From Bacteroidales bacterium UBA1204 (GTDB taxonomy: Bacteria > Bacteroidota > Bacteroidia > Bacteroidales > F082): a DNA stretch of 12,478 nucleotides. Under the pieces are notes generated by a model that worked only from the letters and a program-made list of their open reading frames with translations, had not been told where the DNA came from and ran no database searches. The stretch covers positions 1 through 12,478 of the forward strand of contig DBXU01000179.1 in NCBI GenBank assembly GCA_002310075.1, in the 5' to 3' direction. The position numbers and the translations under genes were made by a program. Positions 1 to 7,096 of this stretch are shown piece by piece (the stretch's first letter is position 1; each line of letters starts with the position of its first letter).

Positions 1-537
1 TTGGGCGTGGCTTTGGCTTTTATGCTCGACGAAAACGTCTTCGGCTCATTTTTGAAACTCGATCCGCTCATCGCCGACCCGCAGACATCCAGCTTCTTTG
101 TACAACTCATTGCAGCATTCCTTGGCACAATGGCATTTGCCGTGTTATTTGGCGTGCCTCGCAATTATTATTTTGATGCGGGTTTCTGTGGCATGATGGG
201 CTGGCTGCTCTATCTCATCCTGACACGTTATAGCGCTTTTTCCGCTGTCGAGGTGATGTTTTGTGCCACAGCCTTGGTCACATTGATTGCCCTGCTACAG
301 TCGATAGGGAGGAAGTGTCCCATTACGGTGTTCCTCATCAGCGGTATTTTTCCCTTGGTGCCCGGTGCAGGCATCTTTTGGACAAGCTACAACATCGTCT
401 CCAACCAACTCCCTGAAGCACTCAACACGGGTTTTGCTGCACTAAAAGCCACCGTCGCCATTGCCTTCGGTATCCTTGTAATCATGGAACTTAACGGAAA
501 GGGTAGGATAGGGAAATGGTTCAAAAAGAAGAAATAA
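1..537 (+). CDS. Threonine/serine exporter family membrane protein (ThrE/YjjB type), 5' end uncertain
   Basis: This is an integral inner-membrane protein related to the YjjB half of the threonine/serine exporters (ThrE superfamily), which move L-threonine and L-serine out of the cell. It has four or five hydrophobic segments (roughly residues 32-50, 60-76, 82-100, 107-125 and 145-163 of the visible frame), the typical GVPRNYYFDAGFCGMMGW stretch after the first helix, and the family-like PLVPG turn at 119-123. It ends in a lysine-rich cytoplasmic tail. YjjB proteins are usually about 155-160 residues with only a few residues before the first helix; here about 30 precede it. The frame is open at base 1 (a TTG), so the true start may lie outside the window, the first residues may belong to a fused YjjP-like half as in ThrE, or translation may begin at the ATG at base 22. 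Family assignment is fairly secure; the substrate is inferred. Confidence 0.8.
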   Translation: MGVALAFMLDENVFGSFLKLDPLIADPQTSSFFVQLIAAFLGTMAFAVLFGVPRNYYFDAGFCGMMGWLLYLILTRYSAFSAVEVMFCATALVTLIALLQSIGRKCPITVFLISGIFPLVPGAGIFWTSYNIVSNQLPEALNTGFAALKATVAIAFGILVIMELNGKGRIGKWFKKKK

Positions 538-612
538 GTGTTCAACAAACACAAAAAAGCCTTTATTTTGCAATCCAAACGTATACGCAATCAATCTAAA
601 CAACATACTGCA

Positions 613-1239
613 ATGAAAAAACTAATCGCTATCATTAGCTTTATTGCTTTGGCTACCACTGCCATGGCACAAACCGCTGAGGAAATCGTCTCACGTATGA
701 ATGCCGAGATGAGTAAACACGACGAAAGCGAAGGCTTTGCCATAACAATGGACATGAAGATAATCCTTGTTGGCACGATAAGCTCCAGAAGCTATATCTT
801 GGGCGACAAGATGCGTATCGAGGCTAATAAGGATGGCAAGAATTTTGTCACTTGGAGCGATGGAAAAACGGAATGGAGCTACGATTCCGAAACGAATGAA
901 ATCGAAATCACGAACGCAAAACCTAGGGAAAAATCTGATAAGGACAGCAACACGAAGTTGTTCAAAAATGTCACGGAAGGTTATGACGTAAAAATCGACA
1001 AGGAAACGGCTACCGAATGGCACATCCGTTGCAAGAGATCGAAGTCAAACCCCGACAAGGATGCTCCGAAAAGGATGGATTTGGTTGTCTCCAAGGATAC
1101 CTATTGGCCCGTCAGCTTGACCACAAGCGTCACCGCTGCATCGTTGACCATGCGCGACATCTCCTTTGGTGTGACCGAGCAACAAGTCACTTTCAATGAA
1201 AAGGATTATCCGGGAGTGAAGATTGTTGATAAGCGATAA
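613..1239 (+). CDS. LolA-like secreted/periplasmic protein
   Basis: A 208-residue exported protein of the LolA-like fold (outer-membrane lipoprotein carrier type). The ATG at 613 is preferred over an upstream in-frame GTG at 538 because it is followed at once by a classic signal peptide: MKK, a hydrophobic core, and a cleavage site after AMA (residues 17-19) before Q20. The mature part starts with an amphipathic helix (AEEIVSRMNAEM, 22-33). It then shows the alternating strands expected of the LolA half-barrel, including the YILGDKMRIE and WSDGKTEWSY strands (61-70, 81-90) that match the usual 'dG...W.y' pattern. In Bacteroidota such proteins may carry lipoproteins or bind lipids; the ligand is not visible. 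No Shine-Dalgarno site precedes the start, as is normal for the phylum. It lies 75 bases after the exporter gene and 11 bases before the next gene, so shared transcription is plausible. Confidence 0.78.
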   Translation: MKKLIAIISFIALATTAMAQTAEEIVSRMNAEMSKHDESEGFAITMDMKIILVGTISSRSYILGDKMRIEANKDGKNFVTWSDGKTEWSYDSETNEIEITNAKPREKSDKDSNTKLFKNVTEGYDVKIDKETATEWHIRCKRSKSNPDKDAPKRMDLVVSKDTYWPVSLTTSVTAASLTMRDISFGVTEQQVTFNEKDYPGVKIVDKR

Positions 1240-1250
1240 ATTTCACAAGC

Positions 1251-1592
1251 ATGGCAACTGTCAATGTTTACGAACGGTATTATGCTGCCGAGGCCGAGTT
1301 TAATGGCGTTGCACGTCATGCCGCCTTGGTGATGCTTATTGCCGACTCCGATGCAGGTAACATCCGTTATGAGGCTGCAGTGTCTTTCTTCCCGCATAAC
1401 GATGACGAAGATTATGCCGTGTCATATGATGCTTATTTCATCAAAGTGTTGTATGAGGCAAAGGGAAGGCGCTCGAAGAAAAGGGAGCAAGCTTTGTTGG
1501 ATACATTTGTGTCGGAAATAGACCAACTCTCCGAAATAATAGGAGGGAAAGTGCTGTGGGATCAGCCATTACGAGAAGAAAGAAGAGGATAG
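1251..1592 (+). CDS. Small conserved-looking protein of unknown function (113 aa)
   Basis: I do not recognise a named family. The 113-residue product is soluble, without signal peptide or membrane segment. It begins with an alternating beta-rich half (residues about 1-50, including IRYEAAVSFFPH at 38-49) and continues into an acidic tract (NDDEDYAVSYDA, 50-61), a basic helix with KGRRSKKREQALL (71-83), and a final hydrophobic helix or strand ending KVLWDQPL (99-106). The ordered alternation of hydrophobic and charged residues, with no rare or broken stretches, supports a real gene. It starts 11 bases after the LolA-like gene on the same strand, so the two are probably co-transcribed. A basic helix could bind nucleic acid, but nothing shows that. 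I think similar short proteins occur in Bacteroidales, from memory only. Confidence 0.65.
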   Translation: MATVNVYERYYAAEAEFNGVARHAALVMLIADSDAGNIRYEAAVSFFPHNDDEDYAVSYDAYFIKVLYEAKGRRSKKREQALLDTFVSEIDQLSEIIGGKVLWDQPLREERRG

Positions 1593-1676
1593 TTTTTCTC
1601 TGTGGAATACTTTTCGACGGGCAGATAGCTTTTTGGATTCAGTGAAGTACTATTTTTACAAAAAAATGATCAATTT

Positions 1677-2711
1677 ATGAAAAGAGGATTTGGAAGCGAC
1701 AACCATTCAGGAATAAGCCCTGAGGTTATGGAAGCCCTTGCCCATATTAATGAGGGTCATGCTTTGGCATATGGTGATGACGAATTTTGCGCTGCCACTG
1801 AAAAACGGTTTAAACAACAATTCGGTGAACAAAGCCGTGTGTTTTTTGCCTTTAATGGTACTGGCTGCAACACCCTCTGCATTGATGCCATGACGCATTC
1901 ACATGAAGCTGTGATATGTGCCGAGACCGCCCATATCAACGTTGACGAGTGTGGCGCGCCTCAACGCATCGTGGGGTGCCGTTTGCTCACTGTAGACACA
2001 CCCGATGGAAAGCTGACGCCTGATTTGATCAAAACTCGTCTTCATGGCTTTGGCTTCGAACATCATTCGCAGCCAAAGTTGATTTCTATCACACAACCCA
2101 CAGAATTAGGCACTTTATACTCTTTGGATGAGATTAAGGCTATCGTTGGATTGGCCAGAGAGTATAATATGTATGTCCATATCGATGGGGCTCGGTTGGG
2201 GAATGCTGCCGTGGCATTAGGTTGCAGCTTTAAGGAAATGACCACCGATCTGGGTGTGGATGCCGTCTCGTTTGGTGGCACCAAGAATGGTTTGATGATG
2301 GGTGAAGCGGTTGTGTTGTTGAATCCAGATATATGTCCTGATTTCAAATACCGACGCAAGCAAGCCATGCAACTTTGCTCAAAGATGCGTTTCATCGCCG
2401 CACAATTCGATGCTTATTTCGACAACGATTTATGGCGACGTAATGCGGAGCACTCCAACCATATGGCACAGCTGCTATATAAAGCAGTGAAGGATATCCC
2501 AGGCGTGAAAGTCGTCTATCCCGTGCAAGCCAATGGCGTCTTCGCGCAGTTGCCTCGTAAGGTTTGGAAAGAGCTGCAAACCCATTACTTTTTCTATGAC
2601 TGGGATGAAGATGCTGATGTGGTGCGATGGATGTGCGCATTTGACACCACCGAAGAAGACATCAACAACTTTGCAGGGCTGCTGAAGGAGTTGATGACGA
2701 AAATGGGATAG
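1677..2711 (+). CDS. ltaE: Low-specificity L-threonine aldolase (PLP-dependent)
   Basis: A 344-residue PLP fold-type I enzyme that would cleave L-threonine (and allo-threonine) to glycine and acetaldehyde in the cytoplasm. Family landmarks are in order: the N-terminal SDNHSGI (7-13), the GTGCNT cofactor-phosphate loop (61-66), the ETAH motif whose His86 stacks on the PLP ring, HIDGAR (168-173) with Asp170 contacting the pyridine nitrogen, and SFGGTKNG (198-205) with Lys203 as the Schiff-base lysine. The SFGGTKNG form resembles the Pseudomonas-type branch rather than E. coli LtaE. Length is normal for the family. The start at 1677 follows an A-rich leader with no strong ribosome binding site. 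The stop lies one base before the stop of the convergent gene. An aldolase and a threonine/serine exporter-like gene within 1.2 kb suggest a shared role in threonine/glycine balance, which is inference. Other aldol-type beta-eliminating lyases are possible but less likely. Confidence 0.9.
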   Translation: MKRGFGSDNHSGISPEVMEALAHINEGHALAYGDDEFCAATEKRFKQQFGEQSRVFFAFNGTGCNTLCIDAMTHSHEAVICAETAHINVDECGAPQRIVGCRLLTVDTPDGKLTPDLIKTRLHGFGFEHHSQPKLISITQPTELGTLYSLDEIKAIVGLAREYNMYVHIDGARLGNAAVALGCSFKEMTTDLGVDAVSFGGTKNGLMMGEAVVLLNPDICPDFKYRRKQAMQLCSKMRFIAAQFDAYFDNDLWRRNAEHSNHMAQLLYKAVKDIPGVKVVYPVQANGVFAQLPRKVWKELQTHYFFYDWDEDADVVRWMCAFDTTEEDINNFAGLLKELMTKMG

Positions 2712-2712
2712 A

Positions 2713-4875
2713 TTACAGTTTCCAAACAACTTCTACCTTCAAATCGGTCTTATGGTTGCCTTCGATCTGCGTCGGTCCGCTGCTGATGGTTTCGCGGTCG
2801 GTGTAGAAGGTACTTCCGATGCGGGCATATAGGGTCAAGGCATCGAGAACTTTAAGCTTTCCTAACAAATACACCCTCATTCCTTTGCCATAAAGCGCTG
2901 GCACGGAGAATGCATACAAAACGTCATTCTCATAAGCGTAAACACGGGCATTGTAGTCTTGGGCGTCAAACAAAGCATAGCGGAACGTAAGGTTAAAAGA
3001 CTTTCCTTCGGGCTTATATGCGATATCTTGACACAGATAATAACCATAAGCATTAGAACCGTCGTCGTTACGATAATGAGCTCCTTCCACTTTGTTGCCG
3101 AAGACGAAATCATTAAAGCCATAACTGATATTGAAACGAACCGAGTTTTTCGTGTAGAAGATGGGGTAATGGCTGAAAGTCATGCCATCGGTGCTGTTCT
3201 TCATCTTCGTTTTAGACCTGAATTGCAAGTAGGCGCTGGTTTTCTTGCTAAAACTATGACTGAGGCGCATGTAATAGTCATGTCCCCAACTTGGCGCATT
3301 GACTTGAGAGGTGAGCCATGTAAACCTGAACTGGTCGGCATAGGCCAGGAAGTTCCAGTAGGGTGCAGGGGCGACTTCGACACCAAGATAGACTCCATTT
3401 TGACCTTGGTTACGGCTTCCTTCGCCAAAGGCATTGGAAAACAGGTTCTGATAGGCTTTGCCATAGTTGCGATACAAAACGGTGAAATTCAAATAACCTG
3501 TCGGCTTTACCGTCATGCCAATCAAGCCCGCAAAAGCCATGGGGTTTTGCGTTTGTTGTATGGTGGTGCTGTCATTGTTGTAACTCACGGCAAACTCACC
3601 GAAGAACGCATATTTGCCTTTGACATATTTAAGATCCAAGCCTTGATTGGTAAGGCGATTGCCTTGGAAGTAATATTGATTGTAGTGGCTTGGCTTCAGC
3701 TGTAGCGGCACATTGAGCCAGGTATGGTGCAAGGTGTAACCGACTTCGAAATGGGCGACGGCATAGGCTAGATGTCCTCCAACAACCTGTTGCCGTATGG
3801 CATGGCGGTCTTGGATTTCGCCTATGGTACGATGATAGCCTGTCTCTTGTAAACTGCTAACCATTTCAGCTTCCTCCAAACTGTCGGCCACACTTACGTT
3901 GGCATCGATCATTCGGTTAGCATAAAACATTGTTGCACTGAAAGGTCCCCTGCCCAGGGTGGCGGCAGTGCCTCGCATGAAAAGGGTCTCACTGGCTGAA
4001 CTTTTGGGCGTAAGACCTCGTCCTTGCTTCATGATGCTGCTGCCGGCGCCAGCCTTTCCAAAACTCATTCCTGACCACATGGTCAACCCTTGTCCCCATG
4101 ACATCTGATAGTCGCCTACGACGGCGGCCTTGACAATCCCCATGTCTTTGGCGTAGAGATGAAACCCAACGAAGTCGAAGCCACGGTGATATTGCTTGCC
4201 CAACAAGGCCTTGACGGTGTCGCTGACATGGTCGGTAAAAAACAACTCGCCAGGGTCTTTTTCCAAGACGAATCCAGCCCGGACCTTGTTGCGATAGTTG
4301 TAAGTGTATCTTAGCTGATAACGCTGGGGACTGCCTAGAAATCTGGAGTTCGGCTTCGCCAATATCTCTTCATCGCTGTAGGACGAATATCCTTGTTGTG
4401 GTTCCAACACCTGTTCGTAACGTCCTAGCAGCTGGTGCTTTCCATAACGGGCAAGCTTTTTTAAAGTGACCTTGTCTTTAGTCAGGTCTTTCCCGACATA
4501 AACGACAGGGGCTAGGATGGCAAAGGTTTGCTCATCGATGCCTTCCACCATCTCCAACTCTTCCATGAATAGGAAGTCGCCATAATACCTACGGTATTTC
4601 TGTAGTTCTTCGTATTGGAAAGCGTTGATGAGATGTAATTCCAATAGACGTGCTACCTCGTCACTATTAAGGTTGACAGGATTATCGCTAAGAAAGATGT
4701 AGTTCTCAAGAAGGTCTTCGTAGTCTAAGTCGTCGTCACTGTCTTCGGCCAAGCGTTCTACCTGTTCGATAAGTAATGCGTTGAGTGCATCGGCGCTAAG
4801 TGTGTCGACGGCAATCTGCGCCTTTGACATAAAGACGATGAAAACGGCTGCTATGGTGAAGAAGAGACGCTTCAT
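2713..4875 (-). CDS. Outer-membrane beta-barrel protein with N-terminal helix-hairpin-helix region
   Basis: A 720-residue exported protein of a Bacteroidota family usually annotated 'helix-hairpin-helix domain-containing protein'. A signal peptide (MKRLFFTIAAVFIVFMSKAQ) is followed by an acidic segment (about 42-56). A small helical region (about 64-126) holds two HhH-like units: NPVNLNSDEVARLL, and FMEELEMVEGIDEQTF whose VEGI has the form of the hairpin turn. From about residue 150 to the end, the sequence alternates aromatic and polar residues in many strands separated by D/N/G/S-rich loops, and it ends in a hydrophobic strand (VEVVWKL), as expected of a large outer-membrane barrel. The start is 2 bases after the stop of the PorV-like gene, so it is the second gene of that operon. 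HhH domains often bind DNA (ComEA type), but an exported HhH before a barrel is more likely a structural or protein-contact module. The substrate is unknown. Confidence 0.8.
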   Translation of the reverse strand: MKRLFFTIAAVFIVFMSKAQIAVDTLSADALNALLIEQVERLAEDSDDDLDYEDLLENYIFLSDNPVNLNSDEVARLLELHLINAFQYEELQKYRRYYGDFLFMEELEMVEGIDEQTFAILAPVVYVGKDLTKDKVTLKKLARYGKHQLLGRYEQVLEPQQGYSSYSDEEILAKPNSRFLGSPQRYQLRYTYNYRNKVRAGFVLEKDPGELFFTDHVSDTVKALLGKQYHRGFDFVGFHLYAKDMGIVKAAVVGDYQMSWGQGLTMWSGMSFGKAGAGSSIMKQGRGLTPKSSASETLFMRGTAATLGRGPFSATMFYANRMIDANVSVADSLEEAEMVSSLQETGYHRTIGEIQDRHAIRQQVVGGHLAYAVAHFEVGYTLHHTWLNVPLQLKPSHYNQYYFQGNRLTNQGLDLKYVKGKYAFFGEFAVSYNNDSTTIQQTQNPMAFAGLIGMTVKPTGYLNFTVLYRNYGKAYQNLFSNAFGEGSRNQGQNGVYLGVEVAPAPYWNFLAYADQFRFTWLTSQVNAPSWGHDYYMRLSHSFSKKTSAYLQFRSKTKMKNSTDGMTFSHYPIFYTKNSVRFNISYGFNDFVFGNKVEGAHYRNDDGSNAYGYYLCQDIAYKPEGKSFNLTFRYALFDAQDYNARVYAYENDVLYAFSVPALYGKGMRVYLLGKLKVLDALTLYARIGSTFYTDRETISSGPTQIEGNHKTDLKVEVVWKL

Positions 4876-4877
4876 GG

Positions 4878-5702
4878 CTATTTACCAATGCTAAATACCA
4901 TGCCGATTTGCACAGAAGGCCCTAATGTCTCATGCAATTGTCCTGCCACGTCGATACGGGCAAAGCTTAGGCTATAACCTAAGCCAAATGTAAGCAAACC
5001 AGGATTGCTTTGTACACCAGCACGAAGGAAGAAATCCTTAAAGGCCTCGTATTCAAGGCCACCTCGCAGGCTGACGCCATCATGGTCGGTGTTTTTCTCT
5101 ATCTCACATTGCCCCACAAAGTCTTTCGTAAACTGATAGGCCATACCAAATCGAAACACGATAGGCAGTTTTTCCTGGTTGAGGCTTTGCTCCAGCCTAA
5201 AACTGACGGGGTTAAAGATATAAGTGCCTAGACGCAGCCTTTCCGTGACTTGTGACTGAATGCCTAACTCAAATGTCACGGCACTTTGGCGGCCATAATC
5301 GTTGCCGATTTGTAGCATCAGATAATCCAGTTGAAGACCCATCTGAAGATAGGGGCCAAAGTCTTTGGCATATGCCAGGCCGAATTTGTTCTCGCTGTAT
5401 TTCGATGATCCGAATTGGTTGAAACTAACGCCAAGACATCCAAATTTGACTGGCAATGCCAAGGCGCCACATTTGTATGCTGTTTCAGGCAGCATCCAAT
5501 GATTCTCATAATAAAGGCCAACGCTGAACTTATCCAAGTAGGCCATGCCAGCAGGATTGTTTTGCAAGGCCCATAAGCCTCGTGAGGCCACCGATGTGCC
5601 ACCCATGGCAGCAGCACGGCCTCCGATAGGATTGACCACATCATAAGCCATCGTGGACAGCGTTGATGCAAGAATAATTAAAAGGAGTATTGTTTTTTTC
5701 AT
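4878..5702 (-). CDS. PorV/PorQ-like outer-membrane beta-barrel protein
   Basis: A 274-residue outer-membrane protein of the PorV/PorQ-like (FadL-related) group. After a signal peptide (MKKTILLLIILASTLSTMA), the mature start carries the family's conserved N-terminal signature: GGRAAAMGGTSVA (27-39), then NNPAGMA (48-54). Beta strands follow through to a C-terminal strand ending QIGMVFSIGK. In this superfamily PorV and PorQ act in type IX secretion, but many Bacteroidota paralogues have no known role, so a T9SS function is not claimed. At 274 residues it is shorter than PorV (about 380) and nearer to PorQ-sized or generic members. It is the first gene of a two-gene operon: its stop is 2 bases before the start of the HhH-barrel gene, implying that two outer-membrane proteins are made together. 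The leader has an AAAAAGGAACC tract directly before the ATG, and a strong promoter lies just upstream. Confidence 0.8.
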   Translation of the reverse strand: MKKTILLLIILASTLSTMAYDVVNPIGGRAAAMGGTSVASRGLWALQNNPAGMAYLDKFSVGLYYENHWMLPETAYKCGALALPVKFGCLGVSFNQFGSSKYSENKFGLAYAKDFGPYLQMGLQLDYLMLQIGNDYGRQSAVTFELGIQSQVTERLRLGTYIFNPVSFRLEQSLNQEKLPIVFRFGMAYQFTKDFVGQCEIEKNTDHDGVSLRGGLEYEAFKDFFLRAGVQSNPGLLTFGLGYSLSFARIDVAGQLHETLGPSVQIGMVFSIGK

Positions 5703-5719
5703 GGTTCCTTTTTATGGTG

Positions 5720-5751
5720 CAAATTTACTTGTGTTTTTTGGGAAAAACAAA
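5720..5751 (-). promoter_or_regulatory. Bacteroidota sigma-ABfr-type promoter for the PorV-like/HhH-barrel operon
   Basis: Read on the minus strand, TTTG (5751-5748) is followed by a 20-base spacer and then TAAATTTG (5727-5720). This fits the Bacteroidota consensus TTTG-N19-21-TAnnTTTG with all fixed positions matched. The expected transcription start lies a few bases downstream, about 10 bases before the ATG at 5702, giving a very short leader. The position, in the 90-base gap between divergent genes, suits an operon promoter. Confidence 0.75.
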
Positions 5752-5765
5752 TTTTCTTATTTTCG
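5737..5765 (+). promoter_or_regulatory. Candidate promoter for the DUF456-transketolase operon
   Basis: On the plus strand TTTG at 5737-5740 is followed 17 bases later by TATTTTCG (5758-5765), one mismatch from TAnnTTTG. The spacer is 2 bases shorter than the usual 19-21, so this is a weaker match than the divergent promoter. It is the best candidate seen in the gap before the ATG at 5793, and it overlaps the upstream element of the divergent promoter. Confidence 0.35.
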
Positions 5766-5792
5766 CAGTCTATATCTTATATTCAAATAGCT

Positions 5793-6293
5793 ATGATGTA
5801 TGTTCTTATTGCCGTTGTCATTTTGCTGGCATTGATAGGTATTGTGGGGGCGGTAGTGCCCGGCATCGCAGGAACGCCATTTAGTTTTGCAGCATTGCTT
5901 GTGCTGTCGTTTGTCGAAGGGGTCAGCTTTACACCTAAATTTCTGGTGATCATGGGCATTATCGGTGCCATTGTATTCACTGTCGATTACATTGTCCCAG
6001 TTTGGGGCACAAAGCATTTTGGTGGCACTAAGGCGGGGGTTCGTGGCAGCACGATTGGATTGTTTATGGGTTTGTTGGTCACCTTGGCCATGCCCATTGG
6101 TTTTATCGCAATACTCTTAGGTCCTTTTATTGGTGCTTATATCGGAGAGAAAAGGGCTGGCACTGACGACCATAAGGCCTGGCGCTCTGCTATAGGATCG
6201 TTTATTGGTTTCTTGTGCGGAACTGGCATTAAGATAATTTATGCCTGCGCTTGTGTTTATTTCATCGTAAAAGAATTAATCGTCGTATTATGA
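5793..6293 (+). CDS. DUF456 family small membrane protein
   Basis: A 166-residue, very hydrophobic inner-membrane protein that I assign to the DUF456 family, whose function is unknown. Membrane segments lie at about 4-23, 28-45, 50-70, 87-117 (one long or two short) and 134-160. Glycine-rich helix patterns (IGIVGAVVPGIAGTPF, 15-30) and a polar loop with GGTKAGVRGSTIG (77-89) are typical. It also has GAYIGEKRAGTDDHKAWRS (114-132), where a conserved-looking G-x-x-x-G-E is followed by a charged cytoplasmic loop. The start is the first of two consecutive ATG codons. Its TGA overlaps the ATG of the transketolase N-half (ATGA at 6290-6293), so translation of the two is probably coupled. That link to sugar-phosphate enzymes may be only an operon convenience. 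Confidence 0.8.
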   Translation: MMYVLIAVVILLALIGIVGAVVPGIAGTPFSFAALLVLSFVEGVSFTPKFLVIMGIIGAIVFTVDYIVPVWGTKHFGGTKAGVRGSTIGLFMGLLVTLAMPIGFIAILLGPFIGAYIGEKRAGTDDHKAWRSAIGSFIGFLCGTGIKIIYACACVYFIVKELIVVL

Positions 6294-7096
6294 TTCATTT
6301 GGAAGGGAAAGCAAAGCATATCCGAGAACTGATACTTATCGCGCTGGCTGAAGCTGGATCGGGGCATACGGGAGGTCCGTTGGATTTGGTAGATATCTTC
6401 ACGGTGTTGTATTTTAACCATCTGCGCCACCAACCAGATAATCCATCATGGGAAGACCGCGATAAAGTGGTGCTTTCCATTGGACACACAGCCCCCGTTT
6501 TGTATGCCACCTTGGCGGCAGCAGGCTATTTCCCAGAAAAGGAGTTGCTGACGCTTCGTAAGTTGGGAAGCCGACTACAAGGGCATCCAAGTTACGAGTC
6601 TTGTTTGCCTGGGTTGGAGACAAGCTCAGGAAGCTTGGGACAAGGTCTTGGCGTGGCATTAGGCATGGCATTGGCAGCAAAGATGGATGGTAAGGCGAAC
6701 CGCGTTTTCTGTATTATGGGCGATGGGGAACAGCAAGAGGGAAGCGTATGGGAATCGGCCATGGCGGCAGCACATCATAAGGTGGATAACCTTTGTGCCA
6801 TTATCGATCGCAACCGCTTACAGATTGATGGTAACACGGAAAGCGTGATGGCCATCGACCCTTTGCTTGACAAATGGAAGTCATTCGGATGGCATACCAT
6901 AGAGATTGACGGACACGATTTCAGCCAGATCAAAATGGCGTTGGAGATGGCCGACAACGAGAAAGGTAAGCCTACTGCAATCATTGCGGATACTATCATG
7001 GGCAAGGGTGTAAAAAGTATCGAAGACAACAACCAATGGCATGGAAAGGTGCCGACCAAAGAACAAGTAAAGGAGTTTTTGCATGAACTATATTAA
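6290..7096 (+). CDS. Transketolase, N-terminal (TPP/pyrophosphate-binding) subunit
   Basis: A 268-residue half-transketolase. With the C-terminal half it would move two-carbon units between ketose and aldose phosphates in the non-oxidative pentose phosphate pathway, using thiamine diphosphate and a metal ion. Visible landmarks are GSGHTGGP (23-30), SIGHTAP (63-69), LGQGLGVALGMA (116-127), the TPP-binding stretch starting MGDGEQQEGSVWE (143-155) and reaching IDRNRLQIDG (172-181, Asn175 at the metal-binding position), and NQWHGKVP (248-255). An in-frame ATG at 6251 would add 13 residues. The ATG at 6290 is chosen because it gives the usual ATGA overlap with the preceding stop and starts directly at the conserved MIHLEGKAKHIRE region. 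Its 3' end overlaps the start of the C-half gene by 14 bases in another frame. Length fits standalone N-subunits (about 270-280). Confidence 0.93.
   Translation: MIHLEGKAKHIRELILIALAEAGSGHTGGPLDLVDIFTVLYFNHLRHQPDNPSWEDRDKVVLSIGHTAPVLYATLAAAGYFPEKELLTLRKLGSRLQGHPSYESCLPGLETSSGSLGQGLGVALGMALAAKMDGKANRVFCIMGDGEQQEGSVWESAMAAAHHKVDNLCAIIDRNRLQIDGNTESVMAIDPLLDKWKSFGWHTIEIDGHDFSQIKMALEMADNEKGKPTAIIADTIMGKGVKSIEDNNQWHGKVPTKEQVKEFLHELY
7071..7075 (+). promoter_or_regulatory. Shine-Dalgarno site for the fused transketolase C-half gene
   Basis: AGGAG lies inside the end of the N-half gene, 7 bases before the ATG at 7083. Most genes in this window have no such site. Its presence at the overlapping junction supports the ATG at 7083 as a true start and suggests balanced production of the two transketolase halves. 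Confidence 0.6.

Noticed and set aside
538..552. Small inverted repeat GTGTT-N5-AACAC after the exporter gene, as a terminator
   Set aside because: The stem is only 5 bp and is not followed by a T-run, so it is too weak to call.
538..612. Upstream GTG start for the LolA-like gene
   Set aside because: It would place 25 basic residues before a perfect signal peptide starting at the ATG at 613.
1626..1635. TAGCTTTTTG as a promoter -7 element before the threonine aldolase gene
   Set aside because: It resembles TAnnTTTG, but no TTTG lies at the right spacing upstream, so the evidence is too weak.
2959..3705. A 248-codon plus-strand open frame
   Set aside because: It lies wholly antisense to the HhH-barrel gene, whose translation shows a signal peptide, HhH units and barrel strands. 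The plus-strand product has no recognisable domain or leader and is a shadow frame.
2713..4875. ComEA-type DNA-uptake function from the HhH region
   Set aside because: The HhH units are followed by a large barrel, unlike ComEA, and no other competence gene is present. Only the domain resemblance is reported.
6251..6289. Earlier ATG for the transketolase N-half
   Set aside because: It would overlap the DUF456 gene by 43 bases and add residues with no family match. The ATGA overlap at 6290 is typical of coupled genes.
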